Positions 1-9,103 of a stretch of DNA of 33,135 bases are shown here, one piece after another. Both the position numbers and the translations under genes were made by a program. The notes under the pieces were generated by a model that saw only the letters and a program-made list of their open reading frames with translations, was not told the origin of the DNA and did no database searches. Position 1 is the first letter of the stretch; the number at the start of each line of letters is the position of its first letter. Where the stretch lies: contig MPDD01000030.1 in NCBI GenBank assembly GCA_001874265.1, positions 1 through 33,135 of the forward strand, read 5' to 3'. The DNA is from Bacteroidetes bacterium MedPE-SWsnd-G1 (GTDB taxonomy: Bacteria > Bacteroidota > Bacteroidia > Flavobacteriales > Flavobacteriaceae).

Positions 1-61
1 ACAATTAAAAGAATAATAATCCAAAATAGAATTTATATGTAGATTTTATATCTATTTCAGT

Positions 62-69
62 TAATTTTG
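62..69 (+). promoter_or_regulatory. -7 promoter element of the PLP-enzyme gene
   Basis: TAATTTTG matches the Bacteroidota -7 consensus TAnnTTTG and ends 18 bases before the ATG at 88. I see no TTG at the expected -33 distance. It overlaps the alternative TTG start at 67, which argues for translation from 88. Confidence 0.4.
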
Positions 70-87
70 TTAAATAAAACAACTCTC

Positions 88-1368
88 ATGAATCCACGCG
101 AATTTCAGCCAGAAAGTTTAATGATGACACACGGATATAAACCTGAATTATCCGAAGGCGCTATTAAATGTCCAATATTTCAAACATCAACCTTTGTATT
201 TAAAACCGCAGAAGAAGGAAAGGCTTTTTTTGAAGTTGCTTATGGTTTAAGAGATAAAAAACCAAAAGAAGAATTAGGGCTTATCTATAGTCGAATAAAC
301 AATCCGAATTTAGAGATTTTAGAGAATAGGTTATGTCTTTGGGACAAGGCAGAGGATTGTGCAGTGTTTGAAAGTGGAATGTCAGCAATTTCTACCGTTT
401 TATTGGAGTTTTTAAAACCAGGAAATTTATTAGTATTTACAAGTCCACTATATGGTGGTACAGACCATTTTATCAATCATTTTTTACCAAGTATCGGAGT
501 TGATGTATTAGGTATTGAGCCCAATCAAACAATCAATGATATTAAAACTGCTATTGAAGAATCTGGTAAAGCTGATAAATTGGCTATGATTTATTTAGAG
601 ACACCTGCAAATCCAACAAATGCTCTTGTTGATATTGAAGGTATTGCAAATTTGTCTGAATATTTCAGTACATCTGATAGAAAAGTTTTAACTACTGTTG
701 ACAATACTTATATGGGGCCTATATGGCAGCATCCTATGGAGTTCGGAGCAGATTTGGTGTTGTATTCTGCTACTAAATATATTGGAGGACATAGCGATTT
801 AATTGCTGGGGCTGTTTTGGGTAAAAAAGAAATAATGAGCAGAGTCAAAGTATTGCGAACTTTTTTAGGAAATATGATCAGTCCAAATACGGCATGGTTA
901 TTATTAAGGAGTTTAGAAACTCTTAAGGTAAGAATGACACAGCAAACAAATAATGCTCAAAAAGTTGCCGCATTTTTAAATGAACATGAGAAAATAGAGC
1001 GGGTAAATTATTTAGGCTTATTAGAAGAAGGAACTGCGCAATACAAAATTTATAAAAAACAATGTAGTGCACCAGGCGCTATGATTACTGTAAATGTGAA
1101 AGGTGGAGAAAAGCAAGCGTTTGAATTTTTGAATGGTCTTAAATTGGTAAAACTTGCAGTAAGTCTTGGTGGAACAGAAAGTTTAGCACAACATCCAGGA
1201 ACAATGACACATGCCGGAATTAGGCCCGAGGAAAAGGCAAAAATGGAAATTTCGGAGAATACTGTTCGTATTTCTATTGGCGTGGAAGATGCCGATGATA
1301 TTATTTGGGATTTAAAGCAGGCTTTGAAATTGGTCGAAACACCTAAAAATGAATTAGCTTATTCGTGA
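88..1368 (+). CDS. Cys/Met-metabolism PLP-dependent enzyme (cystathionine gamma-synthase family)
   Basis: This is a 426-residue fold-type I PLP enzyme of the Cys/Met metabolism family, which catalyses gamma-replacement or gamma/beta-elimination on sulfur amino acids in the cytosol. The PLP-binding lysine is Lys230 in SATKYIGGH and the pyridine-nitrogen aspartate is Asp205 in VDNTY. The phosphate-binding YSR motif lies near residue 68 and the ESGMSAI loop near 100. Canonical methionine gamma-lyases carry a cysteine in the YGCT stretch; here it is PLYGGT, so I do not call it methionine gamma-lyase. The exact reaction (synthase, elimination lyase or sulfhydrylase) cannot be settled from sequence alone. 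I chose the ATG at 88 over a TTG at 67, because the latter lies inside a probable -7 element. The stop overlaps the end of convergent rlmH by 10 bases. Confidence 0.85.
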   Translation: MNPREFQPESLMMTHGYKPELSEGAIKCPIFQTSTFVFKTAEEGKAFFEVAYGLRDKKPKEELGLIYSRINNPNLEILENRLCLWDKAEDCAVFESGMSAISTVLLEFLKPGNLLVFTSPLYGGTDHFINHFLPSIGVDVLGIEPNQTINDIKTAIEESGKADKLAMIYLETPANPTNALVDIEGIANLSEYFSTSDRKVLTTVDNTYMGPIWQHPMEFGADLVLYSATKYIGGHSDLIAGAVLGKKEIMSRVKVLRTFLGNMISPNTAWLLLRSLETLKVRMTQQTNNAQKVAAFLNEHEKIERVNYLGLLEEGTAQYKIYKKQCSAPGAMITVNVKGGEKQAFEFLNGLKLVKLAVSLGGTESLAQHPGTMTHAGIRPEEKAKMEISENTVRISIGVEDADDIIWDLKQALKLVETPKNELAYS

Positions 1369-1832
1369 TGGTAAGGTTCGTTTTTTAAAATAGTAAACCC
1401 GCGGTACAATTGTTCAACCATAAACAACCGAATCATTTGGTGCGAAAAGGTCATTTTAGAAAATGAGACTTTTCCTTGAGCCTTTTTGTAAACATCATCT
1501 GAAAATCCATAGGGGCCACCAATTACAAATACAAGTTGCTTAATTCCAGAATTCATTTTCTTTTGCAAGTATTGTGCGAATTCCATTGATCTAAAATCTT
1601 TTCCTTTTTCGTCTAACAGTATTAATTGATCAGTTGGAGATAATTGTTTTAATAACAATGCGCCTTCCTTTTCTTTTTGCTGTTTTTCAGAAAGATTCTT
1701 TACATTCTTGATATCTGGTAATAATTGAAGTTCAAACTTTACATAGTGCTTTAATCTATTCTGATATGTCTCAATTAACTTTTGTAAATGAGCATCGTCT
1801 GTTTTTCCAATGGCCAGAAGTTTTATTTTCAT
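1359..1832 (-). CDS. rlmH: 23S rRNA pseudouridine-1915 N3-methyltransferase RlmH
   Basis: RlmH is a SPOUT-class methyltransferase that uses S-adenosylmethionine to methylate the pseudouridine at position 1915 (E. coli numbering) in helix 69 of 23S rRNA, acting on assembled 70S ribosomes. The 157-residue product has the family's usual length. It starts MKIKLLAIGK, carries the cofactor loop FVIGGPYGFSDDV near residue 104, and ends in the conserved helix around FSHQMIRLFMVEQLYRGF. The ATG at 1832 shares its A with the TAA stop of the upstream gene (TAATG), so translation is probably coupled. An ATG three codons earlier is possible but would overlap that gene further. The 3' end overlaps the convergent PLP-enzyme gene by 10 bases, leaving no room for a separate terminator. 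Confidence 0.96.
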   Translation of the reverse strand: MKIKLLAIGKTDDAHLQKLIETYQNRLKHYVKFELQLLPDIKNVKNLSEKQQKEKEGALLLKQLSPTDQLILLDEKGKDFRSMEFAQYLQKKMNSGIKQLVFVIGGPYGFSDDVYKKAQGKVSFSKMTFSHQMIRLFMVEQLYRGFTILKNEPYHHE

Positions 1833-2806
1833 TAGTAGCAATTAGAAGTGTAAAATTCATAAGGTCTTACAATGTCTTCAACAATTCCTACTCCGAATGG
1901 GTGTTGCGTTAATTTAGAACTTACCCATTCGCTTTTGTATTGTTTCCAGTTCTCTTTTTTTAATAATTTATTTAGTACAAAATCAGGTAAAAAATCACTT
2001 TTAATAAAATATTCTCCGTTAGGCTTTATAACAATTAAATCGGCATCAGGATTGGCTTTCATAAACGTGTTTTTAACAACTTTTTGATCGACAACCCAAG
2101 TAAAATATTCGTTTTTTATGGGGTAATTAAAATTGTCACCTACCATATAATAAACAGGTGTCTCAAATTTAGTTTCTATTCTTTTAATACAATTGTTTTG
2201 TTGTTTTGCATATGTAGCAACTTCTTGGTTGTACTTTTCTTCATCATGAAACTCTAATCGATGATTCCTTACATATCGTTGAAATTCTTTAATAGACTCA
2301 AACGGATATTCTCCATTTGCTTTTGCCTGTTTGTTAAAAGAGTCGAAATTTTCCTTTAAACTTTTTCCATTGTATAGGTTGCAGTTCTCAACACTTTCTT
2401 TAAAGCCAACCAATTGATTTTCGTAATGAATTAAAATTTTATGATTTTCAGGTGTCTGTTTAATCGATTTTCTATTTAAGTAAATTCTAAGTTGATTATA
2501 TTCCTTAGGGGTGATTTTTCCAAAAGAAATACGCTCGTATACTTTAAAAATGATCATATCTTCTCTATCAAATCGTTTGCAATAGAAAACAGCAGCAGAA
2601 CATTTAGTATTAAAAATTTTCTCTGTGATGCCCTTAGACTTTTCGTCTAAATAAAAACTTCTCTTTTTTGGTTTGGTAGTCTTTTTAACTTGTACAACCG
2701 AACTATCTTTAGCAATGCTGTCTTTTTTAGATGTTGTTTGTCCGAAAGAAACAATGTAGCCCGAAAGAAAAAAGGCAAGTGCGAGAAGCGTATGTTTTGT
2801 TTTCAT
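1832..2806 (-). CDS. Exported protein of unknown function
   Basis: I do not recognise a family. The 324-residue product begins with a clear Sec signal peptide (MKTKHTLLALAFFLSGYIVS followed by FGQ) and is probably periplasmic or outer-membrane associated. A basic, Ser/Lys-rich linker follows (residues about 24-50), then a mixed alpha/beta body with five cysteines in KCS, YCK, NCN, NCI and the C-terminal NCY. These could form disulfides after export. I chose the ATG at 2806: the upstream in-frame ATG at 2839 would put residues before the signal peptide and run through a -7 promoter element at 2818-2825. Its stop overlaps the rlmH start by one base. The linkage to an rRNA methyltransferase suggests only co-expression, not shared function. 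Confidence 0.75.
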   Translation of the reverse strand: MKTKHTLLALAFFLSGYIVSFGQTTSKKDSIAKDSSVVQVKKTTKPKKRSFYLDEKSKGITEKIFNTKCSAAVFYCKRFDREDMIIFKVYERISFGKITPKEYNQLRIYLNRKSIKQTPENHKILIHYENQLVGFKESVENCNLYNGKSLKENFDSFNKQAKANGEYPFESIKEFQRYVRNHRLEFHDEEKYNQEVATYAKQQNNCIKRIETKFETPVYYMVGDNFNYPIKNEYFTWVVDQKVVKNTFMKANPDADLIVIKPNGEYFIKSDFLPDFVLNKLLKKENWKQYKSEWVSSKLTQHPFGVGIVEDIVRPYEFYTSNCY

Positions 2807-2817
2807 AGCAATATATT

Positions 2818-2825
2818 CAAATATA
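2818..2825 (-). promoter_or_regulatory. -7 promoter element of the exported protein-rlmH pair
   Basis: Read on the minus strand this is TATATTTG, an exact TAnnTTTG match, 11 bases upstream of the ATG at 2806. No TTG lies at the usual -33 distance. It supports the shorter start and would drive rlmH as the second gene. Confidence 0.4.
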
Positions 2826-2847
2826 GAAATAATTTTCAAACATTCTT

Positions 2848-2874
2848 TTGATGAGGATTAATTTGATATTTTTG
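2848..2874 (+). promoter_or_regulatory. Promoter of the nadC-yihY-kdsB operon
   Basis: TTG at 2848-2850 and TATTTTTG at 2867-2874 fit the Bacteroidota -33/-7 pattern, though the 16-base spacer is a little short. The -7 element ends 19 bases before the nadC ATG. Confidence 0.45.
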
Positions 2875-2893
2875 TTTAAGCAAAAAATGTACC

Positions 2894-3751
2894 ATGATTA
2901 GTAAAGCAAAATTTAATAAGGAATTAAACCTAATTATAGCCAACGGAATTCGCGAAGATGTTGGGGCAGGAGATCATAGTTCATTATCTTGTATTCCGGA
3001 GTTAGAACAAGGAAGGGCCAAACTTTTAGTTAAAGAAGATGGAATTATTGCAGGTGTAGAATTTGCAAAAATGATTTTCAAATTTGTGGATACAACGCTT
3101 CAAGTTGAAATTTTTATAGAAGATGGAGAAAAAGTGAAGGTTGGCGATATGGTTTTGCATGTTTCTGGAAATTCTCAATCAATATTGAAAGCAGAGAGAT
3201 TGGTGCTTAATGCAATGCAACGTATGAGCGCAATCGCTACAAAGACTAATTATTTTGTTGAGTTAGTTGCTGGGACTGATACTAAAATATTGGATACTAG
3301 AAAAACCACACCCGGTATTAGAGCCATAGAAAAGTGGGCTGTTAAGATTGGGGGAGGAGTAAACCATAGATTTGCTTTGTACGATATGATTATGTTAAAA
3401 GATAATCACATAGATTTTGCTGGAGGCATTTCAAAGGCTATTGAAAAGACGAATCAATACTTAAGTGAGAATCATCTCGATTTAAAAATTATTGTTGAAG
3501 CTAGGAATCTAGAAGAAATTAAAGAAATAATTAAAAATAAAGGAGTACATAGAATTTTAATTGACAACTTTAATTTTGATGATACCAAAAAGGCGGTTGA
3601 CATAATTGGAGATTTTTGCCAAACAGAATCCAGTGGAGGAATAAACGAAGAAACAATTAGAAAGTATGCGGAATGCGGTGTTGATTATATATCAACCGGT
3701 GCAATAACGCATTCAGTCCATAATATGGATTTGAGTCTAAAGGCATTTTAA
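2894..3751 (+). CDS. nadC: Nicotinate-nucleotide pyrophosphorylase (quinolinate phosphoribosyltransferase)
   Basis: NadC converts quinolinate and PRPP to nicotinate mononucleotide, CO2 and pyrophosphate, the entry of de novo NAD synthesis into the mononucleotide pool. The 285-residue length is typical. Visible family signatures are EDVGAGDHSS (residues 21-30), LDTRKTTPGIRAIEKWAV (133-150, with the quinolinate/phosphate-binding Arg136 and Lys137), GGGVNHR (153-159) and MLKDNHI (167-173). SGGI and STGAI in the C-terminal part of the barrel match phosphate-binding loops. It is first in a tight operon, with the next ATG one base after its TAA. No nadA or nadB is in the window. Confidence 0.97.
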   Translation: MISKAKFNKELNLIIANGIREDVGAGDHSSLSCIPELEQGRAKLLVKEDGIIAGVEFAKMIFKFVDTTLQVEIFIEDGEKVKVGDMVLHVSGNSQSILKAERLVLNAMQRMSAIATKTNYFVELVAGTDTKILDTRKTTPGIRAIEKWAVKIGGGVNHRFALYDMIMLKDNHIDFAGGISKAIEKTNQYLSENHLDLKIIVEARNLEEIKEIIKNKGVHRILIDNFNFDDTKKAVDIIGDFCQTESSGGINEETIRKYAECGVDYISTGAITHSVHNMDLSLKAF

Positions 3752-3752
3752 A

Positions 3753-4703
3753 ATGACCAAACAAATCGAAGATAAATTATTTAAAGTCCCAATACTTGAT
3801 GTGTTGGTTAAGTTGGGTAAAAAGGTTAAAATTCCGGGCTTGCATGGTATGTCTTTGTATGATTTATTAGAAATGTACATTATTGGCATTGTCAAAGGAG
3901 CCTTAACTTCTAGAGCTGGTGCAATTGCCTTCAGTTTTTTTATGGCCTTATTTCCCTTTTTACTATTTATTTTGACCTTGTTGCCAATTTTTGCAGGAAG
4001 AATAGAAGGTTTTGAAGAAGGTTTTTTGCTTGTGCTACAAGAATTATTACCCCCAACAACCTCAGAGTCTGTAGAAATGGTAATAAATGATATTGCCGTT
4101 GATATTACAAGTAATCAATATAGTGGATTGTTATCATTTGGATTTTTAGCGTCTATTTTCTTAATGACTAATGGAGTAAATGCTATTTTTGGAGGGTTTG
4201 AGTATTCCTATCATGTAAGAATCACTAGAAATATCTGGAGACAATATTTAGTGGCGCTGGGAGTGTCTATAGTCCTTTCCATTTTGTTTTTATTAACCAT
4301 TGCCGCTATGATTTATTTTGAATTGGGGATGGGTGATATGCAAGAACATGGCTGGGTGCAGAATGATGATATTTGGATACGAGTGGGTAGAATTTTATTT
4401 CTTACTTCAATGATTTATACTTCAGTTACCATATTGTATAATTTTGGAACAAAAGGCTTGAAGAAGCGTTCTTATTTTTCCGCAGGAGCTGTACTTACAA
4501 CCTTGTTGACACTTTTAATGTTTTACTTATTCGGAATTTATGTTGAAAGTTTTGCACAATACAATAAATTATACGGTTCTATCGGAACGCTATTAATATT
4601 AATGTTATTTGTTTGGTTGAATTCAGTTATTTTATTGCTCGGATTTGAGTTAAATGCCTCTATGAATAGACTTAAACTTAATACAAAAAGAGATATCAAA
4701 TGA
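3753..4703 (+). CDS. YihY/UPF0761 family inner-membrane protein
   Basis: This 316-residue integral membrane protein belongs to the YihY (formerly RNase BN) family. The N-terminal ~50 residues are cytosolic. About six hydrophobic segments follow, at roughly residues 53-80, 125-147, 165-190, 210-230, 242-262 and 275-300. The family signature around [17 protein letters not shown] opens the first membrane segment, and the conserved [15 protein letters not shown] lies near the C terminus. The RNase BN label came from a misassigned gene; the actual role is unknown, though an envelope or transport function is often assumed. It sits one base downstream of nadC and overlaps kdsB by four bases (ATGA). 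Translational coupling to kdsB, which makes the activated Kdo for lipopolysaccharide, is compatible with an envelope role. Confidence 0.88.
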   Translation: MTKQIEDKLFKVPILDVLVKLGKKVKIPGLHGMSLYDLLEMYIIGIVKGALTSRAGAIAFSFFMALFPFLLFILTLLPIFAGRIEGFEEGFLLVLQELLPPTTSESVEMVINDIAVDITSNQYSGLLSFGFLASIFLMTNGVNAIFGGFEYSYHVRITRNIWRQYLVALGVSIVLSILFLLTIAAMIYFELGMGDMQEHGWVQNDDIWIRVGRILFLTSMIYTSVTILYNFGTKGLKKRSYFSAGAVLTTLLTLLMFYLFGIYVESFAQYNKLYGSIGTLLILMLFVWLNSVILLLGFELNASMNRLKLNTKRDIK

Positions 4704-5428
4704 AGATTGTAGCAATGATTCCTGCAAGATTGGAAGCAACTAGGTTCCCTAAAAAACTAATGCAAGATTTAGGAGGTATGTCGGTAATACTGCGCACTTA
4801 TCTGACAACTTTAAATACAGGTTTGTTTTATGAAGTATATGTAGTAACTGATAGCGAAATAATTTTCGATGAAATAGTATCGAATGGGGGTAAAGCTATT
4901 TTGAGTAAGAAGGAACACGAATCTGGTAGCGATAGAATTGCAGAAGCGATTGAATCTATTGATGCTGATGTGGTTATAAATGTCCAAGGAGATGAACCTT
5001 TTACTGATAAAACTTCTTTAGAAAATTTATTAGCTGTTTTTAAAACGGATTCACAAAAAGAGATAGATATTGCGTCTTTAATGTTCCGAATTTCGTCTGA
5101 ACAAGAAATTAACAATCCAAATAATGTTAAAGTAGTTACAGGTATTAATGATGTAGCCCTCTATTTTAGTAGAGCGCCAATTCCATTTCCAAGAGACAAT
5201 TCATATGCATCTTATTTTAAACATATCGGAATTTATGCGTTTAGAAAACAGGCTTTATTAGATTGTACACAGTTGCCAATGCATGTTTTAGAACAAACAG
5301 AGAAATTAGAACAATTACGTTTTATAGCGAACGGATACACCATTAAAATGGTTCAAACCGATAAGCAGCCTATTGGAATTGATACTCCAGAAGATTTACA
5401 AAATGCAAGAGAGTTATTGTCGAATTAA
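4700..5428 (+). CDS. kdsB: 3-deoxy-manno-octulosonate cytidylyltransferase
   Basis: KdsB activates Kdo with CTP to CMP-Kdo, the donor for the inner core of lipopolysaccharide, in the cytosol. The 242-residue protein begins with the nucleotide-binding signature [16 protein letters not shown]. It carries [10 protein letters not shown] near residue 93 (the metal-binding aspartate region) and ends with [15 protein letters not shown], a hallmark of this subfamily. The length is standard. It overlaps the YihY gene by ATGA upstream, and its last codons overlap the end of the convergent M20 peptidase gene by four bases. The window supplies the CTP side through pyrG but holds no kdsA, kdsC or waaA. 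Confidence 0.97.
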   Translation: MKIVAMIPARLEATRFPKKLMQDLGGMSVILRTYLTTLNTGLFYEVYVVTDSEIIFDEIVSNGGKAILSKKEHESGSDRIAEAIESIDADVVINVQGDEPFTDKTSLENLLAVFKTDSQKEIDIASLMFRISSEQEINNPNNVKVVTGINDVALYFSRAPIPFPRDNSYASYFKHIGIYAFRKQALLDCTQLPMHVLEQTEKLEQLRFIANGYTIKMVQTDKQPIGIDTPEDLQNARELLSN

Positions 5429-6819
5429 ATTCCTTGCATTCTTTCAATAAAGTTTAAATAAGTCTTTGCGCCGTCGTACAACAATGGAATTGAAATGTGT
5501 TCATTTAAGTTATGTATGCTCTCTAATTCATATCTAGTTAGATGAACGGGTATACTTCCGTAAGAAGGAATTCCTTTGGCTCGGAAAGCGCCTAAATCGT
5601 TTACGTTTGGAACTAATATGGGAATAATCTCTGACGTTGGATTGTATTTTTTAATAGCTTCCTTGTATTTTTTGAAATATTGAGAATCAGGATCTGATGG
5701 TATTGTTCTTGGCATGTTTTTTACAACCGTAATTTTGATATCGTCATTGTCTAATAGTTGTTTTGTCATTTTTAAGAACTCTTTTTCATCTGTTTCAGGT
5801 AATAATCTACAATCTAATAAAGCAACGGTTTTTGTTGGAATTATATTGTGAATCTCGTTGTTAGATGAAATATTAGTAAGGGTAATAGTATTTGTAAACA
5901 AAGCGAGTAACTCTGGCTGTTTTCTTAATTTCGGAGTTAAAAGAGATTTAAATAAATTCGGATTTGTCAATGCTAGTTTTTCAAAGCCTTTTTTGTGATA
6001 ACCTAAGCCCTTTAAGATCCCTGTATTTAAATCTGTGAAATAAATTTTAGCCTTTTTTTTGGTAAGTTTATCAAGTGCTTCTACCATGTCTCTATTTGCA
6101 TATGAAATTGGAGTGATTGACCCATGACCTATTGTTTCCACTTCCAATTCTAACCTTAACCAGAACGGGCGTTTATGCGCAACCGAGACCCCAAAAATTG
6201 AATTTTTAAATTCGCCCCCAATTATGGCTGTTAATTCAGAAGGGCCTTCACCAATAATTACTGCAGGATTTAATTCGTTTAGATGATTGTCAATTACATA
6301 AGAGACACCCCCTTCGCATTGTGTTTCTTCACAAGAAACGGCTAAAAAAGTTATATTATAATTTTGTTCATTATCAGAATGTGATTTTGCCGTATGAATA
6401 ATGCTAAATAATTGCATTAATCCCACCCCTTTGTTATCAATTGCTCCGCGGCCAAATATTATATCATCTTTAATTTGACCTGGGTAAACAGAATTATTAG
6501 TTCCTGTTTCTGGAACAACATCTAAATGATGTAGAAAAACGATGTTTGGTTTGTTTGAATCTAAGGGGTAAGCGGACGCGGCAAAATTGTAGTTTCCATT
6601 GGTATTACCAAAATCCGAAATGTACAAGCCATTCTCTTTACATATTTTTTTTAAAAAATCTCCAGCTTCTTTTTCTTCACCACTTAAAGAATTTATCTGA
6701 ATGTACTGTTGTAAAAGATGTTCTATAGATGTCTTTGTTCCGTGATGATCAATGGTCTCAATAGATTGAGAAAAACACCATTGAGCAAATAATAAGAAAA
6801 TTAGGGTTATGGTACGCAT
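5425..6819 (-). CDS. Exported M20 family metallopeptidase, carboxypeptidase S/PM20D1-like
   Basis: This is a 464-residue dizinc peptidase of family M20 with an N-terminal signal peptide (residues 1-18, cleaved after CFSQ), so it probably acts in the periplasm or outside the cell. The metal and catalytic set looks complete: His98 and Asp100 (HLD), bridging Asp128 (GRGAIDNKG), Glu164 and Glu165 (CEETQCEGG), Glu191 (IGEGPSEL), and a C-terminal His436 or His441. The wording of the motifs and the inserted dimerisation domain (about 210-340) resemble the carboxypeptidase S/PM20D1 branch, which cleaves dipeptides or N-acyl amino acids. I cannot choose between peptide and N-acyl-amino-acid substrates. 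It lies divergently from hisS, with no obvious functional partner. Confidence 0.88.
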   Translation of the reverse strand: MRTITLIFLLFAQWCFSQSIETIDHHGTKTSIEHLLQQYIQINSLSGEEKEAGDFLKKICKENGLYISDFGNTNGNYNFAASAYPLDSNKPNIVFLHHLDVVPETGTNNSVYPGQIKDDIIFGRGAIDNKGVGLMQLFSIIHTAKSHSDNEQNYNITFLAVSCEETQCEGGVSYVIDNHLNELNPAVIIGEGPSELTAIIGGEFKNSIFGVSVAHKRPFWLRLELEVETIGHGSITPISYANRDMVEALDKLTKKKAKIYFTDLNTGILKGLGYHKKGFEKLALTNPNLFKSLLTPKLRKQPELLALFTNTITLTNISSNNEIHNIIPTKTVALLDCRLLPETDEKEFLKMTKQLLDNDDIKITVVKNMPRTIPSDPDSQYFKKYKEAIKKYNPTSEIIPILVPNVNDLGAFRAKGIPSYGSIPVHLTRYELESIHNLNEHISIPLLYDGAKTYLNFIERMQGI

Positions 6820-6940
6820 GTAATTAGATAACGGTTGGCAATATAGCCATTAATTACTGACATGTAGAAATGAAGAAGAAATTCCTGTTTATTGGCATGT
6901 AAATTTTTCGGATATTTGCATTCGATAAAATGAATTTAAA

Positions 6941-8305
6941 ATGAAGCCAAGCATTCCAAAAGGGACAAGAGATTTTTCTCCAAATGAAGTAGCTAAAAGA
7001 AAGTACATATTTAGTACAATTCAGCAGGTATTTGAGAACTTCGGATTTCAACCAATTGAAACTCCTAGTTTTGAGAAATCTTCTACCCTAATGGGTAAAT
7101 ATGGTGAAGAAGGAGATCGTTTAATTTTTAAGATTTTGAATTCTGGGGATTATCTTAAGAAGGCAGATGAAACTTTTTTAGAGAATAAAGAAAGCGTAAA
7201 ATTAACTTCTCAAATTTCGGAAAAAGCATTGCGATACGATTTAACAGTGCCATTTGCACGTTATGTAGTTCAACACCAAAATGAAATTTCATTTCCATTT
7301 AAGCGTTATCAAATGCAACCTGTTTGGCGTGCAGATAGACCTCAAAAAGGACGTTTTAGAGAATTTTATCAATGTGATGCTGATGTGGTTGGTAGCAAGA
7401 GTTTATTACAAGAAGTTGAGTTTGTGCAGTTATACGATGCCGTTTTTTCAAAACTGAAATTGACAGGCACTTCCATTAAAATGAACAATCGAAAGATATT
7501 ATCTGGTATTGCTGAGATTATAGGAGCATCAGATAAATTAATCGATTTTACCGTTGCTTTAGATAAACTTGATAAGATTGGAGAAGAAGGCGTTGTAAAA
7601 GAAATGCTTTCAAAAGGTATAACTGAAGAAGCCATCGAAAAAGTAAAGCCCCTTTTTAGTTTCAACGGTTCTAATAAAGAAAAATTAGCGCAATTGAAAG
7701 GAATGTTGGCCGCATCCGACGAAGGCTTGAACGGTGTTTCAGACCTCGAATTTGTAGTTGATTCTATTGAAGAATTAGGCTTGGAATCGGCAGAATTGGA
7801 AATTGACGTAACCTTGGCTAGAGGATTGAATTATTACACAGGAGCCATTTTTGAAGTATCAGCACCAATAGGTGTAAAAATGGGATCTATTGGTGGTGGA
7901 GGCCGTTATGATGATTTGACTGGGATATTTGGTTTAAAGGATGTAAGTGGTGTTGGAATCTCTTTTGGATTGGATAGAATTTATTTGGTTTTAGAAGAGT
8001 TGAATTTGTTTGAGACAGTAGATTTACCACAGCCAAAGGTGTTGTTTTTAAATTATAATAAGGAACAACAAATCACTGTTTTAAAAGCGTTAAAAGTATT
8101 GAGAAGCAGTAATATAAAATGTGAGGTATATCCAGATGTTGCAAGTAGTAACAAACAACAAAAGAAACAGTGGAAATACGCTACAACGAGAGGAATCGAA
8201 TTTATGGTTACTGATGTTGAAAATGAGTTATTTACCCTCAAAAATATGAATACTGGTGATCAGGTTTCATGTAATTTAAGCGAAATGATTGAAACGCTTA
8301 AATAA
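6941..8305 (+). CDS. hisS: Histidine--tRNA ligase
   Basis: HisRS charges tRNA-His. The 454-residue class II synthetase starts [14 protein letters not shown], the conserved N-terminal signature that contacts the active site. Class II motif 2 is the stretch with [20 protein letters not shown] (about 125-146), the histidine-specific motif is [14 protein letters not shown] near residue 285, and motif 3 is the glycine-rich [15 protein letters not shown] near residue 337. The C-terminal anticodon-binding domain occupies about residues 365-454. The insertion between motifs 2 and 3 (about 170-260) is as expected for bacteria. A near-match to the -7 element (GATATTTG, 6911-6918) precedes the ATG by 22 bases, with a TTG 16 bases further upstream. 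Confidence 0.98.
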   Translation: MKPSIPKGTRDFSPNEVAKRKYIFSTIQQVFENFGFQPIETPSFEKSSTLMGKYGEEGDRLIFKILNSGDYLKKADETFLENKESVKLTSQISEKALRYDLTVPFARYVVQHQNEISFPFKRYQMQPVWRADRPQKGRFREFYQCDADVVGSKSLLQEVEFVQLYDAVFSKLKLTGTSIKMNNRKILSGIAEIIGASDKLIDFTVALDKLDKIGEEGVVKEMLSKGITEEAIEKVKPLFSFNGSNKEKLAQLKGMLAASDEGLNGVSDLEFVVDSIEELGLESAELEIDVTLARGLNYYTGAIFEVSAPIGVKMGSIGGGGRYDDLTGIFGLKDVSGVGISFGLDRIYLVLEELNLFETVDLPQPKVLFLNYNKEQQITVLKALKVLRSSNIKCEVYPDVASSNKQQKKQWKYATTRGIEFMVTDVENELFTLKNMNTGDQVSCNLSEMIETLK

Positions 8306-8317
8306 TTTGTAAATTTG
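8289..8317 (+). promoter_or_regulatory. Promoter of folE
   Basis: TTG at 8289-8291, an 18-base spacer and TAAATTTG at 8310-8317 form a full Bacteroidota-type promoter. It overlaps the last codons and stop of hisS, so folE can be transcribed separately. The -7 element ends 19 bases before the ATG at 8337. Confidence 0.5.
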
Positions 8318-8336
8318 CCGCCTAATAAACGAGACC

Positions 8337-9026
8337 ATGTTTGAACTTAAGAACGGTATGAGTAAAGAAAATATAGAAGATAGAGGCGACGACCATGTTG
8401 GCTCTTCTGCAACGACTCCATTAAGAGCCGATGCATTCGACATTTCTGATGCTGAGAAAATTGAGAAAATTCAAGAGAATGTGCGTGAAATTTTAACTAC
8501 GCTTGGTATGGACCTTGAAGACGATAGTCTAAAAGGAACACCAAAAAGAGTTGCAAAGGCTTTTGTAAATGAACTTTTTTCAGGGTTAGATCCTAAAAAC
8601 AAACCACATTTATCGACATTCGATAACAACTATAAGTATGGCGAAATGTTGGTTGAGAAGAACATTGTAGTTTATTCTACATGTGAACATCATTTACTTC
8701 CTATTATAGGAAGAGCGCATGTTGCGTATATTTCTAGTGGAAATGTAATTGGTCTTTCAAAAATGAATAGAATTGTAGATCATTTTGCAAAAAGGCCTCA
8801 AGTCCAAGAGCGTTTAACTATGCAGGTTGTTCAGGCGTTGCAAGAAGCGTTGGGTACGGAAGATGTTGCATGTGTAATCGATGCAAAGCATTTATGTGTA
8901 AACTCTAGAGGTGTTAGAGATATTGATAGTAGCACTGTAACTTCGGAGTTTGGAGGTAAGTTTAAGAACAAAGATGTGAAAGCAGAGTTTTTGGACTATA
9001 TTAATTTAGATACCAAGTTTGAATAG
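8337..9026 (+). CDS. folE: GTP cyclohydrolase I
   Basis: FolE converts GTP to 7,8-dihydroneopterin triphosphate, the first step of folate (and tetrahydrobiopterin-type) synthesis. Zinc ligands are visible as Cys116 and His119 in TCEHHLLP and Cys187 in DAKHLCVNSRGVRD, with the same spacing as in the E. coli enzyme. GLSKMNRIVDHFAKRPQVQE (139-158) is the conserved structural core. The 229-residue protein has a low-complexity N-terminal extension of about 40 residues before the fold. An internal ATG at 8358 (MSKENIED) is an alternative start; the ATG at 8337 fits the distance from the promoter better. A strong terminator follows. Confidence 0.97.
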   Translation: MFELKNGMSKENIEDRGDDHVGSSATTPLRADAFDISDAEKIEKIQENVREILTTLGMDLEDDSLKGTPKRVAKAFVNELFSGLDPKNKPHLSTFDNNYKYGEMLVEKNIVVYSTCEHHLLPIIGRAHVAYISSGNVIGLSKMNRIVDHFAKRPQVQERLTMQVVQALQEALGTEDVACVIDAKHLCVNSRGVRDIDSSTVTSEFGGKFKNKDVKAEFLDYINLDTKFE

Positions 9027-9046
9027 GAACTTTGAATAAATATATA

Positions 9047-9076
9047 AAACGCCTAGAGAGATCTAGGCGTTTTTTT
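9047..9076 (+). terminator. Rho-independent terminator after folE
   Basis: An 11-base-pair stem (AAACGCCTAGA paired with TCTAGGCGTTT) with a GAGA loop is followed by a T run. It separates folE from the DUF2652 gene. Confidence 0.92.
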
Positions 9077-9083
9077 GTGCCTT

Positions 9084-9091
9084 TATTTTTG
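9084..9091 (+). promoter_or_regulatory. -7 element of the DUF2652 gene
   Basis: TATTTTTG matches TAnnTTTG and ends 12 bases before the ATG at 9104. There is no convincing -33 element, because the folE terminator occupies that region. The message would have a very short leader. Confidence 0.35.
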
Positions 9092-9103
9092 TACATTTAA
9101 ATA

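Noticed and set aside
67-87. Extension of the PLP-enzyme gene to a TTG start at 67
   Set aside because: The codon overlaps a probable -7 element, and the family start fits the ATG at 88.
3753-4703. Annotation as ribonuclease BN
   Set aside because: That name was transferred in error to the YihY family; this is a multi-pass membrane protein without nuclease motifs.
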